A stretch of 23,017 nucleotides of DNA. Source: a bacterium (GTDB taxonomy: Bacteria > Bacteroidota > Bacteroidia > Bacteroidales > Muribaculaceae). The stretch covers positions 1-23,017 of the forward strand of contig SFVH01000042.1 in assembly GCA_004561555.1 (NCBI GenBank), read 5' to 3'. How positions within the stretch are numbered: position 1 is the first letter of the stretch; each line of letters opens with the position of its first letter. A program made the position numbers and the translations under genes. Positions 15,731-23,001 of the stretch are shown one piece after another. The notes under the pieces were generated by a model, which searched no databases, had not been told where the DNA came from, and saw only the letters and a list, made by a program, of their open reading frames with translations.

Positions 15731-15768
15731 AACTCGACTGCTGATTTAAAGGCGGTCGAGTTTGTTTT
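15731..15768 (+). terminator. Terminator between proC and mutS
   Basis: AACTCGACTGC (15731-15741) pairs with GCGGTCGAGTT (15752-15762; one G-U pair), followed on the plus strand by TTTGTTTT. The hairpin lies between convergent genes and could also serve mutS, though the minus-strand T-run is weaker. Confidence 0.8.
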
Positions 15769-15788
15769 AGGGTGATTAGGGTATTGCT

Positions 15789-18398
15789 TTAGCTGTTTTT
15801 GCCGGTGATGATGTTTTTGATGTGATGGAGCTTGTTGAGGGCTTCCATAGGAGTGAGATTGTTGATATCAGTATTTAATATTTGGTCTCTCACTTGTGAA
15901 AGCACCGGGTCATCGAGCTGGAAAATTGATAGTTGAACTCCTTTGCCCGTCACTTCGCTCATCTCGTTGAGACTTTTGCTTACTGCGTCGCGCATGTTTG
16001 CCGATTCAAGTTGATGAAGCACTTCGTTTGCGCGGTCCACAATCTTAGCTGGCAGTCCGGCAAGTTTTGCCACATGGATACCGAAACTATGTTCGCTGCC
16101 ACCTTTGGCGAGTTTGCGAAGAAACACTACCTTTCCGTCGATTTCTTTTACCGACACGTTGTAGTTGGCGATGCGATGATATTGCTTCGCCATTTCGTTA
16201 AGTTCGTGATAGTGGGTAGCAAAGAGTGTCTTGGCGTGAAATTTATGATGTTCGTGGATATATTCCACGATGCTCCATGCTATTGAGATGCCGTCGTAAG
16301 TGCTTGTGCCACGTCCCAGCTCGTCAAAGAGCACGAGGCTGCGCTCGCTGAGGTTGTTGAGGATGGATGCCGCCTCGTTCATCTCCACCATAAATGTCGA
16401 TTCGCCGAGCGAGATGTTGTCGGAAGCTCCAACGCGTGTAAATATCTTGTCGATAATGCCTATGCGTGCGGCATCAGCAGGCACAAAGCAACCTATTTGT
16501 GCGAGAAGTACTATCAAAGCCGTCTGTCGCAGTAGCGCCGACTTACCTGCCATATTCGGCCCAGTAAGCATTACTATCTGCTGATTGTCGTTGCTCAGAT
16601 TTACGGAGTTGGAGATATATGTTTCGCCTATGGGAAGCTGTTTTTCAATCACCGGATGTCGACCTTCTGTGATGTCTATATCGAGGGAGTTGTCGATTAC
16701 CGGACGATTGTAGCGATTTTCGATTGATGCTTTAGTGAATGATAGCAAGCAGTCGATGCGTGCCACTAGTGAGGCGTTGAGCTGTACGGCAGGGATAAAT
16801 GTTGCCACTGCATCCACGAGGTCGTTGAAGAGTTTGGTCTCAATGCTCACAATTTTTTCTTCCGCACCAAGGATTTTTTCTTCATATTCCTTCAGCTCTT
16901 GAGTCACATAACGCTCGGCATTCACCAAGGTTTGTTTACGTATCCATTCCGATGGCACCTTGTTTTTGTGGGTGTTGCGTACTTCAATATAGTATCCAAA
17001 CACGTTGTTGTAAGCCACTTTCAGACTGGGGATGCCGGTGATTTCGCTTTCGCGTTGCTGTATTTTCAGAAGGTAGTCTTTGCCGGAATAGGCTATCTCG
17101 CGAAGGCTGTCGAGAGTGTCGTCTACTCCTTTGCGTATCACTGAGCCACGGCTCACAAGGGTTGGCGCATCAGGGTTGAGCTCGCGCTCTATACGGTCGC
17201 GGATGGTGGAGCAGGAATTGAGTTGCTCGCCGAAAGAGCGCAACACCACGTTGTCGGAGTTTTCACAATAATCCTTGATAGGGACTATAGCATTGAGTGA
17301 ATTTTTCACTTGCACCATCTCGCGTGGAGAAATCCTTCCCACTGCAATTTTCGACACCAATCGCTCGAGGTCGCCTACCAGCTCCAGTTGCCGTTGCATC
17401 AATTCTCTTCCTTCTCGGTCTTTGAAGAAATGCTCCACCACATTCAGACGGTCGTTGATAGGATTAACCGACTTTAGCGGAAACAAGAGCCAGCGACGTA
17501 GCAAGCGCGCTCCCATCGGACTCACCGTGCGGTCAATCACTGTGAGCAAACTTTTGCCGTCTTCAGCCATCGGCTCTATCAGCTCCAGGTTGCGTACGGT
17601 GAAGCGGTCGAGCCTCACATAGCGGTCTTCTTCAATGCGTGCCAATGATGTGATATGGCTTATTTGTGAATGTTGTGTGAGGTCGAGATAGAAAAGGATT
17701 GCTCCGGAAGCCACTATGCCGTTAGCCATTTTGTCAACTCCAAAGCCTTTCAAACTTTTTGTCTTAAACTGCTTAAGCAGACGGTCGAGTGCTGCTTCGT
17801 CGGTCATCATCCAGTCGTCAAGTTCAAATGTGAGATACTTTGCCGTAAACGACTGCTCAAAGCGTTTTTTACACGAACGCTCCACCAACACTTCCTTGGG
17901 CGAGAAATTTGCCATCAATTTATCTATATAGTCGATGGTGCCTTCAGCTGTGAGAAACTCGCCGGTACTGATGTCAAGAAATGCTACTCCACATGAATTC
18001 TTCCCAAAATGAACCGCTCCTAAAAAGTTGTTTTCTCGCGACTCGAGCATATTGCCGTTGATTGCCACTCCGGGAGTCACCAGCTCTGTTATGCCTCGCT
18101 TCACGAGTTTCTTGGTGAGCTTCGGGTCTTCGAGCTGTTCGCAGATTGCTACTCGCTTGCCTGCACGTACTAATTTGGGTAAGTATGTGTCAAGGGCATG
18201 GTGGGGAAAGCCGGCAAGGTCGGTGCCGGCACGCTTGGTGAGGGTTATGCCGAGGATTTCGGAGGCTGTCACGGCATCGGTAGAAAAGGTTTCATAAAAG
18301 TCGCCCACACGATATAGCAACACTGCATCGGGATGTTTTTTCTTCATCTCGAAATATTGTTTCATCAGGGGCGTTTCTGCAATTTTCTTTTCTGCCAC
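15789..18398 (-). CDS. mutS: DNA mismatch-repair protein MutS
   Basis: An 869-residue mismatch sensor, full length. The mismatch-binding motif is GDFYETF (32-38; Phe34 and Glu36 contact the mispair), the connector and lever domains span about 120-540, Walker A is GPNMAGKS (613-620), and Walker B with the signature is FDELGRGTST (691-700) followed by a C-terminal helix-turn-helix dimer region. The start codon is GTG (18398-18396): an in-frame TAA lies only 12 bases upstream, the next ATG would drop 11 residues including conserved TPLMKQY, and a promoter sits just before the GTG. Convergent with proC and in line with the sirtuin gene behind it, but with its own promoter. Confidence 0.97.
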   Translation of the reverse strand: MAEKKIAETPLMKQYFEMKKKHPDAVLLYRVGDFYETFSTDAVTASEILGITLTKRAGTDLAGFPHHALDTYLPKLVRAGKRVAICEQLEDPKLTKKLVKRGITELVTPGVAINGNMLESRENNFLGAVHFGKNSCGVAFLDISTGEFLTAEGTIDYIDKLMANFSPKEVLVERSCKKRFEQSFTAKYLTFELDDWMMTDEAALDRLLKQFKTKSLKGFGVDKMANGIVASGAILFYLDLTQHSQISHITSLARIEEDRYVRLDRFTVRNLELIEPMAEDGKSLLTVIDRTVSPMGARLLRRWLLFPLKSVNPINDRLNVVEHFFKDREGRELMQRQLELVGDLERLVSKIAVGRISPREMVQVKNSLNAIVPIKDYCENSDNVVLRSFGEQLNSCSTIRDRIERELNPDAPTLVSRGSVIRKGVDDTLDSLREIAYSGKDYLLKIQQRESEITGIPSLKVAYNNVFGYYIEVRNTHKNKVPSEWIRKQTLVNAERYVTQELKEYEEKILGAEEKIVSIETKLFNDLVDAVATFIPAVQLNASLVARIDCLLSFTKASIENRYNRPVIDNSLDIDITEGRHPVIEKQLPIGETYISNSVNLSNDNQQIVMLTGPNMAGKSALLRQTALIVLLAQIGCFVPADAARIGIIDKIFTRVGASDNISLGESTFMVEMNEAASILNNLSERSLVLFDELGRGTSTYDGISIAWSIVEYIHEHHKFHAKTLFATHYHELNEMAKQYHRIANYNVSVKEIDGKVVFLRKLAKGGSEHSFGIHVAKLAGLPAKIVDRANEVLHQLESANMRDAVSKSLNEMSEVTGKGVQLSIFQLDDPVLSQVRDQILNTDINNLTPMEALNKLHHIKNIITGKNS

Positions 18399-18425
18399 AG
18401 CTATAATTTATTTTTTGGTGAAATG

Positions 18426-18459
18426 CAAAGTTACTAATTTCTTTTTGTTATTCTATCAA
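18426..18459 (-). promoter_or_regulatory. Promoter of mutS
   Basis: On the minus strand TAACTTTG (18433-18426) is a good -7 box. TTG at 18459-18457 is 23 bp away, slightly long for a -33 box and next to the sirtuin stop. The predicted leader is about 22 nt. Confidence 0.55.
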
Positions 18460-19158
18460 TTATTTCGTTTCTGATAATATCGTGATAAGGTCGGCAACGC
18501 CTTCGGTGGCAGGCTTTGCTATTATGGTGACATTGCCGGCTTCCGGGGGAATGGCGGCAGGGTGTGGGTCTATATAGTATATAGGTGTGCCTTTTTTCAC
18601 ATAATACAACAGACTCGCTGCCGGATAGACGTTAAGCGAGGTCCCTATCACCACAAAGATGTCGGCTTCGCGAGCTAATGCCGTAGCGGCATCAAAATTG
18701 GGCACAGCCTCTTGAAAAAACACGATGTGGGGACGCACCGGGTCGCCATAGGCATCGCGGGTGTCGGGGCTGGTCTCAAGGTTGTCGGGTGTGAGGGTAT
18801 AGACGCGGTCTTCTCTCGTCATCGACCGTACCTTCATAAGCTCGCCATGGAGATGAAGCACACTGCTGCTCCCTGCTCGCTCGTGTAGGTCGTCGACATT
18901 TTGAGTGATGACTCTCACGTCATACCATTCTTCCAATTTTTTCAGTCCATAATGGGCTGAATTAGGTTGCACTTTGAGGAGCTCACGGCGGCGAGTATTA
19001 TAAAATTCATGGATCAACGATGGGTTTCTCACAAAGCCGTCATGGCTTGCCACGTCCATCACCGGATATTTGTCCCACAATCCGCCTGCATCGCGAAATG
19101 TGCTTAGTCCACTCTCTGCGCTAATACCCGCACCGGTAGAAACAACTAATTTTTTCAT
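18460..19158 (-). CDS. cobB: Sirtuin, NAD-dependent protein deacylase, class III-like, no zinc cysteines
   Basis: A 232-residue Sir2 enzyme that would remove acyl groups from lysines, making nicotinamide and O-acyl-ADP-ribose. NAD motifs: GAGISAESGLSTFRD (9-23), TQNVDDLHERAG (85-96), catalytic His104 in HLHGE, and GTSLNVYPA (172-180). Tyr53 and Arg56 in EFYNTRRRE match the Tyr-x-x-Arg pair that binds succinyl or malonyl groups in SIRT5 and CobB, so desuccinylase activity is likely. The four zinc cysteines usual between HxHG and the RPHIVFF segment are all missing, and the protein has no cysteines there. I recall this form in other Bacteroidetes. It starts 5 bp after the phosphatase stop and is the last gene of a four-gene operon. 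Confidence 0.92.
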   Translation of the reverse strand: MKKLVVSTGAGISAESGLSTFRDAGGLWDKYPVMDVASHDGFVRNPSLIHEFYNTRRRELLKVQPNSAHYGLKKLEEWYDVRVITQNVDDLHERAGSSSVLHLHGELMKVRSMTREDRVYTLTPDNLETSPDTRDAYGDPVRPHIVFFQEAVPNFDAATALAREADIFVVIGTSLNVYPAASLLYYVKKGTPIYYIDPHPAAIPPEAGNVTIIAKPATEGVADLITILSETK

Positions 19159-19163
19159 ATCTT

Positions 19164-20534
19164 TTACTTTTTAATTCCCGTAACAGTTCTTATTGCTTCG
19201 GGAATGTCGATATTGTCGTTGAGGTGATTGAGTAGCTGCGCTCCGCAACCGATGGCATATACAGGAACGGGATTGCCGGTGTGGCTGGTGGTGGTGAAGC
19301 CGTAGCCGTTTTTCCGGTTCATAAGGTTGAAAACCGTGGCTGTGAAATTTGAATAGTCTTTATAGAGGGTTTTTTGTGTATCAGATGACTCGCCTTTCTG
19401 CTTTTCAAATGCTGCAAATAGCACTGCTTCTTCTTCTGCCGTCACCGGAATGTGGCTCCACAAGCCCAGCTTCTCGTTCATCAACTTTTTCATCTCATCC
19501 CATTGGATGTCTTGTTGAGATGCTATATAGTCGTTAAATGTACCTTTCGACATTAATTGGTAGTCGATGGCTTTCAGGCTTAGAGGATAGGGGCAGCCGT
19601 TGGTGCCTATGGTCATGCCCCCGGTGTCGTGGTCGGCAGTGACAATGATAAGGGTTTCGGTGGGATGCGATAGATAGAAGTCGTATGCTATCTTGATGGA
19701 ATGTTGGAAGTCAATCACTTCTTTCACCACTGTTGTGCCGTCGTTGCCATGGGCTGCATGGTCGATAAGTCCGCTTTCCACCATCATATAAAATCGGTTT
19801 GGACTAACTCGTTGAAGGTGGTTAAGGCATGCTCGTGTGAGGTCGGCAAGGCGGTCTTTGCCCTGGATGCTGTCGATGGTGTAGCCTATTGAGTTTGGCT
19901 GAGAGGGGTCACTTGCCGTGACAAGCACTTTGTCGGCAGTGGCTTCGGTCAGCTCGTTCACACTGTGTGCCACAAGATATCCATTGTTGCGGAAATAGCC
20001 GAGGGCTTTTTCGGCGGAGGCGGCGCCTTTGCGTGCTGCGTAGGTGTAGGAGCCGGCTATGAAGTCAAAGCCACTGTCGGCACCATCATGACTGATGTCT
20101 TCATATAGACCGCGGTTTTTGCGGTGTCCGAATTGTGCGCCGGGGGTAGCATCGTCATACGCCACCGACGTCACTACGCCCACTCCGTAGCCCATAGCTT
20201 TCAGCTGTGTAGCTACCGAAGTCACGGCAATGGTATCGGCATTCATTCCTATCATGCCGTTGCGTGTCTTGCTGCCTGTGGCAAGCGCCGTGCCGGCGGC
20301 AGCCGAGTCGGTAACGGGGTTGTTGGCAGAGTGGGTGGTGCTCATCGAAACCACCGGGAACTGCATCATCAACAATGGCTTCTCGCTCTTCAGAATGCTA
20401 CGATTGTAGAGCTCAGCAGCGGTTACATGGCCCATACCCATACCGTCACCAATAAATAAAAACACATACCTTATCTCTGCCGACATAGTTATTGCCGACA
20501 ATACTAACAATAAGGAAAGGAATAGTTTTTTCAT
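19164..20534 (-). CDS. Alkaline phosphatase (PhoA superfamily), exported
   Basis: A 456-residue periplasmic phosphomonoesterase with a signal peptide (about 1-19, ending SA). Metal and catalytic residues of the family are visible: Asp30 in IGDGMG, nucleophile Ser77 in VTDSAAAGTA, Glu253 and Asp258 with His262 in VESGLIDHAAHGND, Asp301, His302 and Asp303 in ADHDTGG, and His418 in SHTGNPVPVYAIG. A poorly conserved stretch of about 100 residues (310-410) replaces the crown found in E. coli PhoA. No Pho-box can be judged. Its ATG overlaps the stop of the GH3 gene (ATGA), and the sirtuin gene follows after 5 bp, so it is translated within the ygbA operon. Confidence 0.93.
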   Translation of the reverse strand: MKKLFLSLLLVLSAITMSAEIRYVFLFIGDGMGMGHVTAAELYNRSILKSEKPLLMMQFPVVSMSTTHSANNPVTDSAAAGTALATGSKTRNGMIGMNADTIAVTSVATQLKAMGYGVGVVTSVAYDDATPGAQFGHRKNRGLYEDISHDGADSGFDFIAGSYTYAARKGAASAEKALGYFRNNGYLVAHSVNELTEATADKVLVTASDPSQPNSIGYTIDSIQGKDRLADLTRACLNHLQRVSPNRFYMMVESGLIDHAAHGNDGTTVVKEVIDFQHSIKIAYDFYLSHPTETLIIVTADHDTGGMTIGTNGCPYPLSLKAIDYQLMSKGTFNDYIASQQDIQWDEMKKLMNEKLGLWSHIPVTAEEEAVLFAAFEKQKGESSDTQKTLYKDYSNFTATVFNLMNRKNGYGFTTTSHTGNPVPVYAIGCGAQLLNHLNDNIDIPEAIRTVTGIKK

Positions 20535-22057
20535 ATCGCTGTTTGATTGTTTAATTTAAGCATCGTATCAATTATTTCGCGGGTATTATACAGGCGTGGT
20601 ATCTTGCGCTGCCCGCCAAGTTTGCCGCTGCGTTGCAACAACCAATCGTCAAACAATCCCGTTCGTGCTTCGACAATTGTCAGTCGGTCAATAAAGATGC
20701 CTTCAAAACGCTTGGCGTCATAGTCGGAATTTTCTTTACGCAGACAGTTGTCAAGAGTGTCGGCAAAGGCTTCGATATCTTTGGGGCGTTTGGCAAATTC
20801 CACAAGCCACTCGTGGTGTCCTTTTGTGGTTGGGGTGGCAAAGACTGGTGCCACCGTGTAGTTGTCCACCGCAGCATCGCATAGCGAGCACGCTTTTTGG
20901 AGTGCAGCGTCGGCATTATGCACCATCAGCTCTTCTCCAAAGGCATTGATATAATGCTTGGTGCGCCCGGCAATGGTGATTTTCACCGGTGATGTCTGCT
21001 CCACTCTCACAGTGTCGCCGATGCGGTAACGCCACAAGCCGTTGCAGGCAGTGATAACCATCTCGTAGGTTTGACCCGCTTCGACTTCGCCGATGGTGAG
21101 TGTGCGTGGATGTGGACTGTCGGTTTCCTCAAGGGGAATAAACTCGTAAAACACGCCAATATCTAATAGCAGGAGCATTGCGGGGGTGTCCCATGAGGTT
21201 TGCACGGCAAAGAAGCCTTCGGAGGCGTTATATGTCTCAAGAAAATGCATCTTATGGCTGTCGGTGATAGCCTCATATTGCTTTCGGTAAGGCTTGAAGC
21301 TGATGCCTCCATGAAAAAACACTTCCAGATTGGGCCATACTTCATGGATAGTGTCGGCACCGGTGGCGCGTAGCACTTCCTTGATGACCGACAAAAACCA
21401 CGACGGAACGCCGGATATGTTTGTCACATTTTGTCCGATGCTCGATTTTACTAATGCCGGAAGTTTTTTACTCCAATCTTCCATCAACGCTACTCGTTTG
21501 GAGGGTATCCTCACCAAGTTGGCAAGGGGGTTGATGTTCCCGATAAGGTTTGCCGAGAGGTCACCCACTCGCACTCCCTTCTGCAATGTCAGCTCGTTGG
21601 CATAACTACCTCCAAGGATAAATGCTTTGCCATCAAAGATTTTGCTCTTGGGGTTAAGGGCAAGGTAATGAGCCACACAGTCGGTAGCACCACGGTAGTG
21701 GCATCGGCTGAATGATTCTTTGGTGATGGGTATGTATTTGCTCTTGCCGTCGGATGTGCCCGATGACTGTGCAAAGTTGTGTGTCTTCCCTCGCCACAAC
21801 ACATTACTCTCGCCGGCAACCATGCGCATCACCCATTCGCGTATGTCTTCATATCTGACAAGCGGCACTTGTTGGCAAAAGTCGCTATAGCCGGAAATCT
21901 TGCTGAAGCCATATCGTTCGCCGTATGACGTGTCGACGGCTGATTGTAATAGCCTTCGCAATTCCTTCTGCTGTATTTCTTCTCCATAGCCGCTATACAA
22001 CGATGTCTCTTTTAAGCGTCGTGTCAGTATCGGTCGTATGATTGATGTCAAACTCAT
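20531..22057 (-). CDS. GH3-family acyl-adenylating enzyme
   Basis: A 508-residue cytoplasmic member of the family named after plant GH3 auxin/jasmonate-amido synthetases, which activate a carboxylate with ATP and join it to an amino acid. Visible ATP motifs: SSGTSDGKSKYIP (98-110), TYNASEG (275-281) and YRIGDTV (344-350), with AGRTKHYINAFGEEL (363-377) at the hinge to the small C-terminal domain. Bacteroidetes genomes often carry one copy; the natural substrate is unknown to me, and the cell does not need to handle auxin. The start at 22057 is chosen because MSLTSIIRPI is the usual N-terminus; the frame is open 180 bp further, but that part lies over ygbA. It begins 14 bp after ygbA and overlaps the phosphatase gene by 4 bp. 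Confidence 0.88.
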   Translation of the reverse strand: MSLTSIIRPILTRRLKETSLYSGYGEEIQQKELRRLLQSAVDTSYGERYGFSKISGYSDFCQQVPLVRYEDIREWVMRMVAGESNVLWRGKTHNFAQSSGTSDGKSKYIPITKESFSRCHYRGATDCVAHYLALNPKSKIFDGKAFILGGSYANELTLQKGVRVGDLSANLIGNINPLANLVRIPSKRVALMEDWSKKLPALVKSSIGQNVTNISGVPSWFLSVIKEVLRATGADTIHEVWPNLEVFFHGGISFKPYRKQYEAITDSHKMHFLETYNASEGFFAVQTSWDTPAMLLLLDIGVFYEFIPLEETDSPHPRTLTIGEVEAGQTYEMVITACNGLWRYRIGDTVRVEQTSPVKITIAGRTKHYINAFGEELMVHNADAALQKACSLCDAAVDNYTVAPVFATPTTKGHHEWLVEFAKRPKDIEAFADTLDNCLRKENSDYDAKRFEGIFIDRLTIVEARTGLFDDWLLQRSGKLGGQRKIPRLYNTREIIDTMLKLNNQTAI

Positions 22058-22071
22058 GCCTCTCTTAATAT

Positions 22072-22368
22072 TTATAGTTCGCGCGAGAGATGCTTTATTG
22101 CCGCAAGGGGATGATAAAACAGCATTCTCGGTCCCGACCATCTCATCACCTCTTTGATGCGTGATTTCATAATCGGCTGATAACAGTGAATGACGCATTG
22201 TTTGCAAGTGGGTTTCTTGTCGCCATATTTGCAGCAACTCAAGCGAAGCAATGCATAGTCAAGGAGTTCTTTGCAGTTGTCGCATAGTTCTTTGTTGCCT
22301 TCCTTGCGTCGGCAATAAAGGCGTATCATAAATTCAACCACTTGTTTTTCTTCTTCAATGCGCGTCAT
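22072..22368 (-). CDS. ygbA: YgbA-like cysteine-rich small protein (nitrous oxide-stimulated promoter family)
   Basis: A 98-residue protein matching E. coli YgbA along its whole length, including YALLRLSCC, KPTCKQCVIHCYQP (52-65) and a closing GPRMLFYHPL. It has eight cysteines, with CxxC pairs at 29/32 and 55/58, which suggests a metal or Fe-S site. In E. coli ygbA is part of the NsrR nitric-oxide regulon; its biochemical role is not settled. No NsrR site can be claimed here. It is the first gene of the minus-strand operon and starts 20 bp from a -7 box. Confidence 0.9.
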   Translation of the reverse strand: MTRIEEEKQVVEFMIRLYCRRKEGNKELCDNCKELLDYALLRLSCCKYGDKKPTCKQCVIHCYQPIMKSRIKEVMRWSGPRMLFYHPLAAIKHLSREL

Positions 22369-22388
22369 TTTCTGCTTTTTGCTATAGG

Positions 22389-22396
22389 CAAAGGTA
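22389..22396 (-). promoter_or_regulatory. -7 box of the ygbA operon promoter
   Basis: TACCTTTG on the minus strand (22396-22389), the same octamer as the rRNA promoters, 20 bp before the ygbA start. I see no clear TTTG at the right distance, so the -33 element is weak or atypical. Confidence 0.6.
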
Positions 22397-22583
22397 ATAA
22401 TAAATATCGATTCTCAGATTTTGTTTTTTTATTTATTTCTGTCTTTTGTAAGAATTTTACTACCATAATTCGAATTTTTATTGATTTATTTTTGTGGGGT
22501 TTTTTGAGTGTGATTCTTTATTATTTCATAAATCTTCATCTGTAACTCTAAAAATATTTGAAAATATTTATTGGTGTTATATA

Positions 22584-22606
22584 TTGTAAATCAATATGTT
22601 ACAATT
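22584..22606. repeat. Inverted repeat ATTGTAA/TTACAAT
   Basis: ATTGTAA (22584-22590) and TTACAAT (22600-22606) are exact reverse complements around 9 bases. An alternative dyad, ATATTG/CAATAT (22582-22587 with 22594-22599), uses the same bases. Adjoins the larger repeat at 22606-22640. Confidence 0.6.
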
Positions 22607-22640
22607 TTATGCTGTAAAAAATATGTTTTACAGCATAAAA
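22606..22640. repeat. Perfect 15-bp inverted repeat upstream of rRNA promoter P1
   Basis: TTTTATGCTGTAAAA (22606-22620) and TTTTACAGCATAAAA (22626-22640) are exact reverse complements around ATATG. Each arm is itself a near-dyad, TTTTA-5-TAAAA. The repeat ends 14 bp before the P1 -33 box. No gene reads into it from either side and no T-run follows it, so a protein-binding site is more likely than a terminator. Confidence 0.8.
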
Positions 22641-22654
22641 AAGTCGCGAAAAAA

Positions 22655-22686
22655 TTTGGTTGTTAAGATGAAAGTTTCTACCTTTG
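22655..22686 (+). promoter_or_regulatory. rRNA operon promoter P1
   Basis: TTTG (22655-22658), a 20-bp spacer and TACCTTTG (22679-22686), preceded by an A-rich stretch. The block CGCGAAAAA...TTTGGTTGTTAA before and within it closely resembles the one at P2, so the two promoters look like duplicates. Confidence 0.8.
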
Positions 22687-22748
22687 CACTCGCAAAAGCG
22701 GAAGGGGCTGCTTTCTACCTTTGCACTCGCAAAAGCGGAAGGGGCTGC
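22675..22748 (+). repeat. Perfect 37-bp tandem duplication at the P1 start region
   Basis: Bases 22675-22711 and 22712-22748 are identical and directly adjacent. Each copy contains TACCTTTG (22679-22686 and 22716-22723) followed by a CGC/GCG mini-hairpin and a GGGGCTGC end. Only the first -7 box has a properly spaced -33 box. Confidence 0.95.
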
Positions 22749-22794
22749 GGCTCCGAGGGCTGCTGAGGCGGCTTAAAAATTTTTCCGCGAAAAA

Positions 22795-22826
22795 TTTGGT
22801 GGTTAAATAAAAAGGTTGTACCTTTG
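22795..22826 (+). promoter_or_regulatory. rRNA operon promoter P2
   Basis: TTTG (22795-22798), a 20-bp spacer and TACCTTTG (22819-22826). AAAAATTTTT (22775-22784) just upstream may be an UP element. This lies closer to 16S than P1, 140 bp further on, and has the same spacer length. Confidence 0.85.
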
Positions 22827-22832
22827 TAACCG

Positions 22833-23001
22833 CTTTCCCCTTTAAGGGAGAACAGAGGACATTGAAATTATGCGACAAGATACAAGACGAAGGAAGAGGG
22901 CGGGAGCCCTCCGTCAAGAGAAGCCATCGGCCGGGGTCTTGAAGTTGATATTTGTTTTGGTTGACAGACTAAACAGAGAAAAAGAAAAAAAGAAATAAAT
23001 A
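22833..23001 (+). other. 16S rRNA leader
   Basis: The transcribed leader between P2 and 16S. It contains a 6-bp hairpin GAGGGC/GCCCTC with a GGGA loop (22896-22911). Near 22955-22966 it has TTTTGGTTGACA, which may be the boxA-like antitermination site (weak match). A polypurine tract (22974-22993) runs up to the mature 16S end. No open frame of interest. Confidence 0.65.

Larger units (their letters stand above)
22397..22650. promoter_or_regulatory. AT-rich divergent control region upstream of the rRNA promoters
   Basis: About 250 bp without a gene between the ygbA promoter and rRNA promoter P1, very rich in A and T. It holds long T- and A-runs of the kind that act as UP elements and, at its right end, the stacked inverted repeats listed separately. 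No protein-coding or RNA gene is supported here. Confidence 0.5.

Noticed and set aside
22058..22237. Sixty-residue N-terminal extension of the GH3-family protein.
   Set aside because: It lies out of frame over the well-conserved ygbA gene, and family members begin at the MSLTSIIRPI segment.
22487..22494. TATTTTTG as a third rRNA promoter.
   Set aside because: No -33 partner, and such octamers are expected by chance in sequence this rich in A and T.
22675..22748. The 37-bp repeat as the start of a CRISPR array.
   Set aside because: Only two copies are present and they are directly joined with no spacer; they overlap a promoter.
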